From assembly GCA_018266355.1 (NCBI GenBank), contig JAFEAP010000014.1:1-64000 (forward strand): a stretch of DNA of 64,000 nt, given 5' to 3'. Shown here one piece after another: positions 1 through 8,144 of this stretch. The position numbers were made by a program, and so were the translations under genes. This stretch comes from Bdellovibrionales bacterium (lineage in GTDB: Bacteria; Bdellovibrionota; UBA1018). The notes beneath the pieces were generated by a model. The model ran no database searches, had not been told where the DNA came from, and worked only from the letters and a program-made list of their open reading frames with translations. Position 1 is the stretch's first letter. The number at the start of each line of letters is the position of its first letter.

Positions 1-222
1 ATCGATTTCGAGGCTTCGACAGACGTCGTCTGCGTCTTTCAGGTCGGTAAACCAACCCTCAGCGCAGGGACCTGCCAATGCCCGCTCTCTCTTCAAAATT
101 ATTCATCGTTTTCAAAGAACAATCGCACGAAAACGGCTTCCGAATTTCTTCGGACTCCGTCCGTTTCTCGCGAAAATCGCGAGTCTGTTTTCGTGGGATT
201 TCGCCCGCCAAAAGCAGGCGTG
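1..222 (-). other. rRNA operon leader running off the left edge (inferred)
   Basis: Read on the minus strand, positions 120-108 give GTTCTTTGAAAAC, which closely matches the boxA antiterminator that precedes 16S rRNA in many bacteria. The leader holds nested hairpins, such as CAGGTC (41-46) with GACCTG (69-74), and CTCGCG with CGCGAG near 175, as expected for RNase III processing stems. No 16S sequence is inside the window, so the operon itself is inferred. I see no convincing protein gene in positions 1-500. Confidence 0.6.
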
Positions 223-228
223 AGGTTG

Positions 229-257
229 TGTATAGACGGCCTATTCAGAGCCGTCCA
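229..257 (-). promoter_or_regulatory. Probable rRNA operon promoter
   Basis: On the minus strand a -35 TGGACG (257-252) and a -10 TATACA (234-229) are separated by exactly 17 nt. An A/T tract (TTTTTTAT, about 280-272) lies where an UP element would sit. The predicted start near 222 would give a leader that contains boxA. Promoter elements are visible; the assignment to an rRNA operon depends on boxA. Confidence 0.5.
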
Positions 258-302
258 TACGAAATACGCGGATAAAAAACGGGTTCATTTTGGAGTTCCT
301 CG

Positions 303-328
303 AAGAGTCGTAACTCTTTGTTTTTTTT
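303..328 (+). terminator. Terminator-like hairpin with T-tract
   Basis: AAGAGT (303-308), loop CGTA, ACTCTT (313-318), then TG and eight T. It reads as an intrinsic terminator on the plus strand although no plus-strand gene precedes it. It may insulate the divergent rRNA promoter from the riboswitch region. The stretch 329-500 holds small inverted repeats (for example GGGCC/GGCCC at about 391-420) and a possible -10 TATAAC at 491-496, but no gene I can support. Confidence 0.4.
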
Positions 329-515
329 AGACTATAAGAAAAGAAAAGAAGACCCTTGAAAATGACGCGAAGCGGCGTAGAGTAAGAAATGGGCCGAGTT
401 CTTTTTGGGAGGCTGGCCCTGAAACAGGCTTAAACACTTAAAAGTTAAGCGCTTTTGGCCCACGGAGACGGGCCGTTGAAGAGGACGGGCTATAACCCTA
501 CCCCTTTTTGAAAAA

Positions 516-601
516 GGCAAACCTGGCGAAAGCCAGGGACGCAAAGCCCACGATGCTAAGAGTTCGTTCTAACCCCGCGAACTGATGCAGGTCGGGTTGC
601 C
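516..601 (+). ncRNA. Cyclic di-GMP-I (GEMM-I) riboswitch, apparently free-standing
   Basis: P1 is closed by GGCAA (516-520) and TTGCC (597-601). P2 is CCTGGC-GAAA-GCCAGG with a GNRA tetraloop, followed by the conserved GGGACGCAAAGCC, and P3 contains GTTCG/CGAAC. These are hallmark elements of the GEMM-I aptamer. Downstream come a weak hairpin with TTTTT (about 611-645), a G/C hairpin (651-671) and a 12-bp terminator (682-717), all before queE. The RNA therefore looks self-contained, as described for merRNA of Bdellovibrio bacteriovorus. A CCTTTTTGAAAAAGG hairpin (about 503-517) overlaps the 5' strand of P1 and could compete with it. Confidence 0.85.
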
Positions 602-681
602 AAATCGGAGTTCAACTGGCCAGACACCGGCTGAATCCAACTTTTTCTAGGGGGGTCCCCCAAAGACCCCCTCTTCACCTC

Positions 682-717
682 GAAGGCCGCAGCTCCAGAA
701 TGGATGCTGCGGCCTTC
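682..717 (+). terminator. Strong terminator after the riboswitch
   Basis: GAAGGCCGCAGC (682-693) pairs perfectly with GCTGCGGCCTTC (706-717), loop of 12 nt, followed by ACCTTTTC. A second hairpin (GGGGGTC/GACCCCC, 651-671) lies just upstream. Both separate the riboswitch from queE. Confidence 0.65.
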
Positions 718-802
718 ACCTTTTCAACTCTTCAACAATCGTTATAGAACGCGGAAAATCCCACGAAAGACACACCGGTCTTTTCTGTGCTACGTCTTCG
801 AC

Positions 803-1477
803 GTGCGCGAAACTCCGCTACTCGTCACCGAAATCTTCCACTCCCTTCAGGGCGAAACCTCGCTCGTCGGAGTGCCGTTCGTTTTCGTGCGATTGACCGG
901 GTGTAACTTGCGTTGCGCCTATTGCGACAGCGCCTATGCGTTCAAAGGCGGCACGAAATATTCGATCGCGGAAATCCTCGAGAAAGTGGCGGAGTTCAAG
1001 ACGAAGCACGTCTTACTCACCGGAGGCGAGCCGCTCCTCCAGCGCCCGGTCCCGGAACTTGCGTCCGCGCTCGCGCGCGCCGGTCACGCGGTTTCGATCG
1101 AGACGCACGGAGAAGCGTCCATCGAGAAAGTCGCCCCTCACGCGCGCATCATCATGGACGTGAAAACGCCGGCGAGTAAGATGAACCGCGGGAATTGGCG
1201 CGCGAACCTCCCCCATCTCAAGGCCGGAGACGAAGTGAAATTCGTGATCGCCTCGCCCGAGGATTACGCCTGGGCGCGCGGAGTGCTTCGCGAAACCGAC
1301 TTTCCGACGAGCGAAATTCTTTTCAGCCCCGTGATGCGGACGTCCGGTTCGCCGGGGGATTTTCCCGGCGTCGATCCGACTTGGCTCGCGGAACGCATCT
1401 TGGAGGACCGACTCCCCGTGCGGATGCAGGTCCAACTCCATAAAATCCTCTGGGGCAACGATCGACGCGGCGTTTAG
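803..1477 (+). CDS. queE: 7-carboxy-7-deazaguanine synthase QueE
   Basis: Radical-SAM enzyme of queuosine/7-deazaguanine synthesis; it converts 6-carboxytetrahydropterin to 7-carboxy-7-deazaguanine. The N-terminus LLVTEIFHSLQGE and the cluster motif GCNLRCAYC (CX3CX2C, Cys34/38/41) are typical, as is TGGEPLLQ. The 224-residue length fits the family. I chose the GTG at 803 because the family homology begins there; an in-frame ATG at 704 would add 33 unrelated residues and lies inside the terminator hairpin. No clear ribosome-binding site. No other queuosine gene is in the window. Confidence 0.9.
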   Translation: MRETPLLVTEIFHSLQGETSLVGVPFVFVRLTGCNLRCAYCDSAYAFKGGTKYSIAEILEKVAEFKTKHVLLTGGEPLLQRPVPELASALARAGHAVSIETHGEASIEKVAPHARIIMDVKTPASKMNRGNWRANLPHLKAGDEVKFVIASPEDYAWARGVLRETDFPTSEILFSPVMRTSGSPGDFPGVDPTWLAERILEDRLPVRMQVQLHKILWGNDRRGV

Positions 1478-1593
1478 CCAACCGCGCAAATCGGATCTCG
1501 GTCGCTCGCCCCCACGAAGGCGCCGGGGCATGTTTGACAAGATTCCTCGGAGGGGAGTACACCTAAAGCATCTTGCCGAAGGGCCTTCGACGG

Positions 1594-1669
1594 GGTGACG
1601 TGCCGGAATGGCTAACGGGACGGTTTGCAAAACCGTATTTTGTGAGTTCGATTCTCACCGTCACCTCCA
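1594..1669 (+). tRNA. tRNA-Cys (anticodon GCA)
   Basis: A 76-nt cloverleaf can be drawn fully: acceptor GGTGACG/CGTCACC, D-stem CCG/CGG, anticodon stem ACGGT/ACCGT with loop TTGCAAA (anticodon GCA), T-stem GTGAG/CTCAC with TTCGATT loop, discriminator T and encoded CCA. A run of T (1670-1676) follows. Confidence 0.97.
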
Positions 1670-1700
1670 TTTTTTGTCCGAAGATACGCTTTAGTTTGAG

Positions 1701-2783
1701 ATGAAATTTCGCGACTCCCAGACGCTGTACCGTCTTCTTCCTTTCCTCGTCGCGACTACGGCAGGAGCCGCCGTGCCTTGCGGTCCGGCAGTCGACCTTC
1801 GGAATTCCGCGGTCGCCGGACTTCCTTCGGCCGAACAGGGAGACACCTACGCATGCGGTTATTTCGCGAGCGCGACGTTCCTCGACAGTTTCCGAAAAAC
1901 TCACGGAGGAATCGAAGCCGGCACGCTCCCGGCTGATCCGATCGCCCTCGCCCTCGACGTGGCGATCGCGAATCCCCGTCCGCGCTGGTTGCCGATTCAA
2001 GTCACCACCGACCCGCTGAGCGAAACGAACGGTCGCCGAGGCTCTTTTCTCTGCGCTATCATCGATCAAGCGCGCGAATCCGGCGTCTGCGACCCGGGGG
2101 ATCCGCGCGTACTGGACCGCGAGTGGACGACCAAGCGCTCGAACCAGGCCCTCGTCCTCTACCGGACGCTTCACGCTTACGCCGGTGAGTCGAAGACTTC
2201 GCAGACCGCGAAACTTCACGAAACCGTCGGCTCCGTTCGTGCGGCGATCGCTCAGCTCGATACCCCGGCTTCGAACGAAGACCTAACCCGGATCGTGTGG
2301 GAATACCGGAACGATCCGTATCGCGCGATCCGCGCGCTGCTCTACCCGAGCTGCGCGGAGGGAAAACCGCGCCGTCCTTTCCGCGACCTCCCGAGCTGCG
2401 AAACCGATTGGTACCTCGGCCCGAGCGCGGTCGGAATCGGAAGCGGACGAGCACGTGGACGGGCCATCGCCTCCGACATCTCCGCTTCGTTCGACGAAAA
2501 ACTCCCGCTTCCCGTGCCGGTCCTCCACTGCTTCCAAGTCATGCGGGAAGGCCGAAAGTACGATGGGAGCAGCATCCTGAGCTCCGACTGTATCCTTCAC
2601 TACGTCAACGTGATCGGCCGGCGCGAACACGGGGGCACCTGCCAGTTCCTCGTGCGAAACAGCTACGATCCGAGCGACGAATACGCCGTTTCGAAAGACT
2701 GGGAGCGGGACGGAGTCGATTTCTGGGTGGACGCCGAAACGTTCGGTCGCAGCGCTTACGCCGTCCATTACTACGGCGAATAG
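1701..2783 (+). CDS. Secreted protein with papain-like Cys-His-Asn signature
   Basis: 360 residues with an N-terminal hydrophobic signal sequence (about 1-25). EQGDTYACGYFAS places a Cys (C52) after Gln-Gly as in papain-type active sites (QGxCGSCWAF). Near the C-terminus LHYVNVIG (H300) is followed 20 residues later by VRNSY (N320), recalling the HxVxxVG...NSW blocks of C1 peptidases. The fold assignment is inference from motif order only. It lies downstream of tRNA-Cys and converges on another protein with a similar signature, with only 6 bp between their stop codons. Confidence 0.6.
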   Translation: MKFRDSQTLYRLLPFLVATTAGAAVPCGPAVDLRNSAVAGLPSAEQGDTYACGYFASATFLDSFRKTHGGIEAGTLPADPIALALDVAIANPRPRWLPIQVTTDPLSETNGRRGSFLCAIIDQARESGVCDPGDPRVLDREWTTKRSNQALVLYRTLHAYAGESKTSQTAKLHETVGSVRAAIAQLDTPASNEDLTRIVWEYRNDPYRAIRALLYPSCAEGKPRRPFRDLPSCETDWYLGPSAVGIGSGRARGRAIASDISASFDEKLPLPVPVLHCFQVMREGRKYDGSSILSSDCILHYVNVIGRREHGGTCQFLVRNSYDPSDEYAVSKDWERDGVDFWVDAETFGRSAYAVHYYGE

Positions 2784-2789
2784 GTCGCC

Positions 2790-4082
2790 TTATTTACAGT
2801 ACTTCGCCGTAGACGAAACCGCGCAGAAGCGCTTCAGCGAGGTGATCATCTCGTCGTTCTCGCGCCGGTTCTCCGGCGTGATCCGCACCTGACCGAGCAT
2901 CGTGCTCTCCGCGGTCAGCTTCGGCGTTTCCTTTTTCTCGAACCACGGCGCGTAGTGGAGTTCCCGCCCCTTGCCCGGAACCTTCCGGACTTCGATCCAC
3001 TTCGGACTCTTCAAGTAGTCCTCGGCGTAGAAGTTGATGTCCCAGAGGAGGATTTTTCCCGATCCGTCCGGATTGATCTCGACGCCGGTCGCGAGCACCA
3101 CGTGCACGTCGGCCGTGCCGCCGAAGACCTTATGCGAGTTTTTCGCCGTGAACATGATCTTCGGAAGCTCACCGCGCTCCGTGCGTTTCTTCAGGTCCTC
3201 GAGAAGGGCGCCGATCTCGTCGTCTTTCAGCGGTTTCGTCGAAGTGAAAAAGGTTTTCAGCATATTCAGCGAGATCGCTCGTGCCGACCAAAGCTTCATC
3301 GCCTTCAGCTTGATGTAGAACTCGATTTCGGGGATCAGGGTAAAACTCCGGAAATCCTTGAAGCCTGGAATCAGCGCGGCCTTTCCGTCGAGGATTTGAT
3401 CGATCTTTTTCTCGTAGTAGCGGAACCAAACCTCGTTCTTCTCGAGGCCGCCCCACACGTAGCGCGGGAGGCCGTACGGAACCACGGTGTCGTCGAAGAA
3501 AGCGAGCTGGGCGAAGAAGCGATTGAAGGTCGCGAATCCCCAGCAATACCCGAACTCCCGATCCGAGATATTGCGATACTCGTAATCGCTGTTCACGATC
3601 GCGGGACCGTCCTCGGTCCGCATGTGTCCGGGGGTGTAGCGATCCCGGTGAAGCTCATAGAGTTTCAGCAAATCCGGGTCTTCGACGATCGCCTTTTCGA
3701 AGTTGAGCTTCGATTCGCCCTCGCGCTTCAAAAACGACGGTGTGGAAGTGATCGACTGCCAGGCCTGGTCCTTCGCGACCCCTTGCTGCTTTCGGAGCTC
3801 GGCGAGTTCGAAGTGGTATCCGAGAACGAGCGACGGGTCGCTGACCGGCTGCGAGCGTTCGGTTGCGAGTTCGTGGGGCGCCCAGTGTTTCCCGAGCGGT
3901 GCACGGTCGACGTCCCCCGGTTTCACGACGACATCGAGTCCCATCATCGAGTAAAGCGGTCGGCCGCCTTCCGGTATGATCGGTCCTCCCGCCGGATCGC
4001 GATCGGCCATCGGCGCGTGCGAGCACGCCGAAAGGAAAACGAAACCAAGCCCCACCCATCCGCATCCGTGCGAGATTTTCAC
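2790..4082 (-). CDS. Lipoprotein with Cys-His-Asp cysteine-protease/transglutaminase-like signature
   Basis: 430 residues. The signal sequence ends in lipobox LSAC (Cys20), so it should be lipidated. FGYCWGFATFNRF (C180) resembles the catalytic Cys block of papain or transglutaminase folds (GxCWxFA). DVHVVLATGVE (H327) is followed 21 residues later by LLWDINF (D348). The Cys/His/Asp order and spacing parallel the convergent neighbour at 1701-2783, though I see no other similarity between them. Function unknown; a hydrolase or a cross-linking enzyme is possible. Confidence 0.6.
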   Translation of the reverse strand: MKISHGCGWVGLGFVFLSACSHAPMADRDPAGGPIIPEGGRPLYSMMGLDVVVKPGDVDRAPLGKHWAPHELATERSQPVSDPSLVLGYHFELAELRKQQGVAKDQAWQSITSTPSFLKREGESKLNFEKAIVEDPDLLKLYELHRDRYTPGHMRTEDGPAIVNSDYEYRNISDREFGYCWGFATFNRFFAQLAFFDDTVVPYGLPRYVWGGLEKNEVWFRYYEKKIDQILDGKAALIPGFKDFRSFTLIPEIEFYIKLKAMKLWSARAISLNMLKTFFTSTKPLKDDEIGALLEDLKKRTERGELPKIMFTAKNSHKVFGGTADVHVVLATGVEINPDGSGKILLWDINFYAEDYLKSPKWIEVRKVPGKGRELHYAPWFEKKETPKLTAESTMLGQVRITPENRRENDEMITSLKRFCAVSSTAKYCK

Positions 4083-4163
4083 AGTTCTAGTTTGGCGGAC
4101 ATTTCGCCCGCGGAAAAGCTTTCGATTCTGGGTGACGGCGTCGTTTTCTTGACGAAGGCGCGA

Positions 4164-5327
4164 TCACCATACCGCTCGCCGATAGGCCCAAAACCCGAGC
4201 ACGAGCAGGAAGAGGTCCGGAATCAGCATCGCGAGGAAAGGCGGCAAGGTCCCCGTGTAGCCGGCGTTCTGACCGACCATCTGGAGGATGTAAGTCGGAA
4301 TGATCACGAGGAGCGAAACCAGTCCCGCGCTCGTCGCCGTCCCCCGCCCCCGAACCGTTCCGAGCCCCATCCCGATCAGGGCGAAAAAAATCGGTGTGAG
4401 AGCCGTCAACCAGCGCGAGAAGATCTCCGTCGAAAGCTCGTTTTTCATCCGCGGCGAAAGCGTGGCCCGGTCGACATGGAGGAGCTCCTCGATCGTGTAG
4501 TTCAAGAAGTTTCCGACGGCGTTATCCGCCCCGGCGGCGACCGCGAGATTCACCCGGTACTCCCGGAAGGTGGTTTTCTGGTAGGTCAGGGACGCCGTAT
4601 CGTTATGGTGGATCTCCCCGTCGTAGAGCTTCAGCGTGATCGACGCTCCGAGATCGGAACTCGTCTTGATCGGGATGATCTCCCCGACCGGAGCGACGAT
4701 CGCCCGCGCCGCCCTCGGATCACGGTCGTCGTAAATGAAGATGTTCGCCAGCCGGTTCGTTTTCGAATCCACCTTTTCGGCGAAGACGAGCAGCCCGAAA
4801 AAGCCCGTCGTAAAGGTGTTTTCGCGAATCGTCGCGATCGGCGTCGTATTCGTCAGCCGAATCAGGGTCGAGCGCCATCCGATCTTCGCGCGCGGCGCCC
4901 ACTCCATGTTCAAAGCGAGCGATCCCGCCGCCACGACGAAGGCGAGAAGGAACACCGGAAGCGCGAGCCGATGCATGCTCATGCCGTTTGCCTTCAGCGC
5001 GACGAGTTCCGAATCCGCAGAAAGCCGTCCGAAAGCGACCAACACCGAGAGCAGGAACGCGAGCGGCAGCACGATCGGCATAAAGGTGACGGAAAGGTAC
5101 CAGACGATCTTCAGGAGGATCGGAAGCGGGACCGAGTGCTCGATCATCGCCGACGCGAGTCGGAGCATTTGGAACATCAACAGGATGAAGGTGAAGAAGA
5201 CGACACCGCCCAAGAACGGGCCCATCACTTCGACGGCGAGGTAGCGGTCGAAGGAGATCGGCAGTAACCCCTTCAAAAACGATTTCCGCGGCGGATCGGT
5301 GCGCATCGCCGGCGCTTCTTCGGTCAT
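4164..5327 (-). CDS. LptF/LptG (YjgP/YjgQ) family permease
   Basis: 387 residues from the ATG at 5327. Layout matches lipopolysaccharide export permeases: three N-terminal membrane segments (about 40-130), a periplasmic beta-jellyroll region in the middle, and three C-terminal membrane segments ending near the C-terminus. FGRLSADSELVALKANGMS is the typical cytoplasmic coupling segment that contacts LptB. These proteins extract LPS from the inner membrane with LptB2 and LptC. Only one permease is here; the partner must lie elsewhere. In-frame starts upstream (5336, 5375) are possible. Confidence 0.85.
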   Translation of the reverse strand: MTEEAPAMRTDPPRKSFLKGLLPISFDRYLAVEVMGPFLGGVVFFTFILLMFQMLRLASAMIEHSVPLPILLKIVWYLSVTFMPIVLPLAFLLSVLVAFGRLSADSELVALKANGMSMHRLALPVFLLAFVVAAGSLALNMEWAPRAKIGWRSTLIRLTNTTPIATIRENTFTTGFFGLLVFAEKVDSKTNRLANIFIYDDRDPRAARAIVAPVGEIIPIKTSSDLGASITLKLYDGEIHHNDTASLTYQKTTFREYRVNLAVAAGADNAVGNFLNYTIEELLHVDRATLSPRMKNELSTEIFSRWLTALTPIFFALIGMGLGTVRGRGTATSAGLVSLLVIIPTYILQMVGQNAGYTGTLPPFLAMLIPDLFLLVLGFWAYRRAVW

Positions 5328-5414
5328 TGCCCCCATTATGCGGAGTCCGGCGGGCCGCGTCCACCGCCCCGACAACTCCCCGGGCGGAAATCTTCGCCCC
5401 GCCGGGCGCTCCTC

Positions 5415-5443
5415 TTGCGGGGGTCCGCCGGGACCATTACGCT
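5415..5443 (+). promoter_or_regulatory. Candidate promoter for the outer-membrane protein gene
   Basis: TTGCGG (5415-5420) and TACGCT (5438-5443) with a 17-nt spacer. The predicted start falls at about 5450, on the first possible codon of the following reading frame, so the transcript would have no 5' leader. Confidence 0.35.
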
Positions 5444-5449
5444 TAGTAC

Positions 5450-6292
5450 ATCCACACCCGAACGCGCCTCCTCACCCGTGTTTTACCGATCCTTTTCCTT
5501 CCCCTCGCCGCCCAGGCGGCGGGAAGCGAGTGGTATTTTTCGTGGGGTTACAACCGTGACTTTTGGGCGCCGAGCGATATCCACGTTTCCCAGCCCGGCC
5601 TCGGGAACGATTTCACCGTGCACGGGGTGAAAGCGCTCGATTACCCGCAATGGAACGACAGCGGCTCCGTCTTCAAAAAGGACATCACCGTCCCCCAATT
5701 CAATCTCCGCTTCGGATGGTTCCTCGAACAACAGCACCAGTGGGCCGTCGAGTTCAGTCTCGACCACACGAAATACAACACGACGATCAACCAATCCGCG
5801 CGAGTGACCGGTACGATCAACGGCCAACCCGTCGACCAGTGGGAGACCCTCACGGCGGACTATTTCAATTACCGGCTTCACAACGGCGCGAACCACATCA
5901 TGCTCAGCCTCGTGAAGCGCACGCCGCTTTGGGGCGAGTTGAACCAGAGTTGGACCGGCTCTTTCCTCGCGAAAGGCGGCCTAGGCGTCATGGTCCCGCA
6001 CGCCGAAAGCACGATCATGGGCAATCAAAGCGACGTCGGCCCGAAAACGCTCGGCAACTCGATCGGCACGAGTTCGGGCTGGTGGCAGCTGAACGGGTGG
6101 ACCGCCGGCGGCGAAGTCGCCGTTCGATTCATGCTTTTCCGGCCGATCTGGATCGAACTCTCGGACAAGGTCGCCTACGCGAAGCTTTGGAACGTGCCCG
6201 TCTATCAGGGGCGCGCCGATCAAACCCTCTGGATGAACGCCGTGCTCTTCGCGCTCGGTTTCACCGCCAACGACCGTAACGAGGGGCCCTGA
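5450..6292 (+). CDS. Outer-membrane protein, probable beta-barrel, no canonical start codon
   Basis: The frame is open from 5447 (after TAG at 5444). From about 5465 it encodes a signal peptide, RLLTRVLPILFLPLAAQA, then a mature protein beginning GSEWYFSWGYNRDFW. Alternating aromatic/polar strands and the lack of long hydrophobic helices suggest a beta-barrel. No ATG, GTG or TTG occurs in frame before 5618, which is inside the mature region, so the 5618 GTG start would remove the signal peptide. ATC at 5450 is the best placed candidate; a base error there is also possible. The next gene starts 1 bp after the stop. Confidence 0.55.
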   Translation: MHTRTRLLTRVLPILFLPLAAQAAGSEWYFSWGYNRDFWAPSDIHVSQPGLGNDFTVHGVKALDYPQWNDSGSVFKKDITVPQFNLRFGWFLEQQHQWAVEFSLDHTKYNTTINQSARVTGTINGQPVDQWETLTADYFNYRLHNGANHIMLSLVKRTPLWGELNQSWTGSFLAKGGLGVMVPHAESTIMGNQSDVGPKTLGNSIGTSSGWWQLNGWTAGGEVAVRFMLFRPIWIELSDKVAYAKLWNVPVYQGRADQTLWMNAVLFALGFTANDRNEGP

Positions 6293-6293
6293 T

Positions 6294-7328
6294 ATGAATC
6301 GCGCATCGCTCACCCCATGGCTCGCCTTATCGATGCTCGCGTTCAGCGGCTGCTCCGGGAAACCTCTCGTCCCAAAGATCGCGGACGCGGATCCGCAAGC
6401 GCTGCCCGCGGATCTGCGCACGAAATTCGAAGTCATCGAAGTCGGCCAACCCACGCCGTCCCCGACTCCCTCGCCGACGCCGGAGCCCAAGGGAAAGGGC
6501 CGGCACAAGAAAAAGAAAGCCCCCCCGGTCGCGAAACATTCCAAGAAAGCGCCGTTCGTCGTCCCGAACCGCCGCCCGAAGTCGGATCCGTTCTGGGTCG
6601 GTGAAAAGCAAACCCTCGAAGTCACTTATCTCGGTCTCGCCGCCGGCAACTTCTCGATGGAAGTCCTCCCGTCGAAGAAAATCGCGGAGCGAAACGTCTA
6701 CCACTTCAAAGGCATCGTGAAGAGTTCGGCCCTCCTCGACGTTTTCTACCGGCTCGACGACATGATCGAAAGCTTCTGGGACTACGAGGGACTCTACTCC
6801 CACCGGTTCCACATGGTGCTCGACGAGACGAAACAAGCGCGAGACGTGCTCGAGCTTTACGACCCGGAAAAGAAGAAAGCCTTCTACTGGAACCGTCGGA
6901 ACCAACCCGACAAGGCGCCCGTCGAAACGAAGGAATACTTCGACATGGTCCCGTTCGCCCAGGACAGTTTCACCGCCGTTTACTATCTGCGCACGCTCCC
7001 GCTCGAGGTCGGCAAGACCTACGTCTATCCGGTCGTCAGCGAAGGCAAGGGATGGGACTGCGTCGTCAACGTCGTCCGCAAGGAGATGATGGACACTCCC
7101 CTCGGGAAGAAGATGACGATCGTCGTCCACCCGCAGACGCGCTACAACGGCGTAATGAAACAGGAGAAAGGCGAAGGCACGATCTGGGTCACCGATGACG
7201 ACCGCCGTTTCATCGTCCGTCTCGAAGCGAAGGTGAAAATCGGAGCCGTCGCCGCCCAGCTCAAGGAAATCGAGCTCGGAGAAAAGCCCGCCGATGAACC
7301 GGCGCCTTCCGCTTCCCCGGCTCCGTGA
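6294..7328 (+). CDS. DUF3108 lipoprotein
   Basis: 344 residues. Signal peptide with lipobox FSGC (Cys20). A proline-rich spacer (PTPSPTPSPTPEP) and a Lys-rich stretch (about 55-85) precede a domain from about residue 105 (TLEVTYLGLAAGNFSMEV) that matches the DUF3108 pattern: envelope beta-rich proteins thought to bind lipid or polysaccharide. It starts 1 bp after the outer-membrane protein gene, so the two are probably one transcript. Molecular role unknown. Confidence 0.75.
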   Translation: MNRASLTPWLALSMLAFSGCSGKPLVPKIADADPQALPADLRTKFEVIEVGQPTPSPTPSPTPEPKGKGRHKKKKAPPVAKHSKKAPFVVPNRRPKSDPFWVGEKQTLEVTYLGLAAGNFSMEVLPSKKIAERNVYHFKGIVKSSALLDVFYRLDDMIESFWDYEGLYSHRFHMVLDETKQARDVLELYDPEKKKAFYWNRRNQPDKAPVETKEYFDMVPFAQDSFTAVYYLRTLPLEVGKTYVYPVVSEGKGWDCVVNVVRKEMMDTPLGKKMTIVVHPQTRYNGVMKQEKGEGTIWVTDDDRRFIVRLEAKVKIGAVAAQLKEIELGEKPADEPAPSASPAP

Positions 7329-8144
7329 TCAGAAGTCGATGACGGTGGCCGCGCCGTAATCCTTACCGGAAACGATCGGGACGAGCGCGACCGACCGGCC
7401 CGTCGCTTTGTCCGACCATACTGAATCCAGGCCGAAAGAATAACTCAAGCCGAGCCCCGCGCCGAAAAGGGTGTCGTGCAGGTAATGCGCGTTATCGTTC
7501 AAGCGCGAAAAACTCACGAAAGACGCGATCGCGAGGGCGGGAATGCCGGCCCACGGACCGTGGTTACGATAAATCGTGCCCGCGAAAGCGAAGGCGTTCG
7601 AAGCATGGCCGCTCGGAAACGAGGCTCGGTCCCCGTCCCGCCGCGGACGCTGCTCGAACTGCATCTCTTTCAATCCCGTGGTCACGAGCGCCGTGTAAAC
7701 GGACGCCCGGAGCATCAGCATGCTGTCGTCGATCGCCTTCGGACTGCTCGCCACGATCCCGTAACCGAGCGAAGTCAGGAAATACGCGACGTTGATCTTC
7801 CAAAGGCCGAGCTCGTAGCCGTACGGAGCGGACTTTCCGAGGGGCTTGTCACCCCCGACTTCCGTCGCGACGGATTTCCGGAACGGATAGGCCGCGAGCG
7901 CCGACCCGGCGCCGAAAAGAAGATAAGTCGATCCCGGACTCGTCAGCGGAGCCATCAAGTCGTGACCGATCTTCGGAATGAAACTCAGATCGAAGGTCGA
8001 CTGGGCCTCGAAGGTCGAGGCCGGATCGCGTTCGGCCTCGGCGCGAGCGGAAAACGCGGCGAACATTCCCACGCCGAAGAGCGCGAGAAGCGCGGAGACC
8101 GTCTTAGTCTTCGAGGTACGCGAATCCGTTCGCCACCGAATCAT
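7329..8144 (-). CDS. PAP2-family phosphatase, secreted or membrane
   Basis: 271 residues. All three phosphatase signatures are present: KEMQFEQRP (KX6RP), PSGHAS and NDNAHYLHD (SRX5HXXXD-like, with His and Asp kept). Likely removes phosphate from a lipid such as undecaprenyl pyrophosphate or phosphatidic acid at the periplasmic face. An N-terminal signal or anchor is present (ALLALFGVGMFAAFSARAEA). Its start overlaps the stop of the SIMPL gene by ATGA, and its stop abuts the convergent DUF3108 gene. Confidence 0.85.
   Translation of the reverse strand: MIRWRTDSRTSKTKTVSALLALFGVGMFAAFSARAEAERDPASTFEAQSTFDLSFIPKIGHDLMAPLTSPGSTYLLFGAGSALAAYPFRKSVATEVGGDKPLGKSAPYGYELGLWKINVAYFLTSLGYGIVASSPKAIDDSMLMLRASVYTALVTTGLKEMQFEQRPRRDGDRASFPSGHASNAFAFAGTIYRNHGPWAGIPALAIASFVSFSRLNDNAHYLHDTLFGAGLGLSYSFGLDSVWSDKATGRSVALVPIVSGKDYGAATVIDF

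Noticed and set aside
78-275. 65-codon open frame near the left edge
   Set aside because: It lies in the inferred rRNA leader, on the opposite strand, with no homology or ribosome-binding site.
439-465. FliA-type promoter for the riboswitch (TAAAAGTT-N11-GCCCACGG)
   Set aside because: The -10 half matches the GCCGATAA consensus only in GCC; too weak to call.
2955-5267. 770-codon plus-strand frame across the lipoprotein and permease genes
   Set aside because: It spans two real minus-strand genes and the gap between them.
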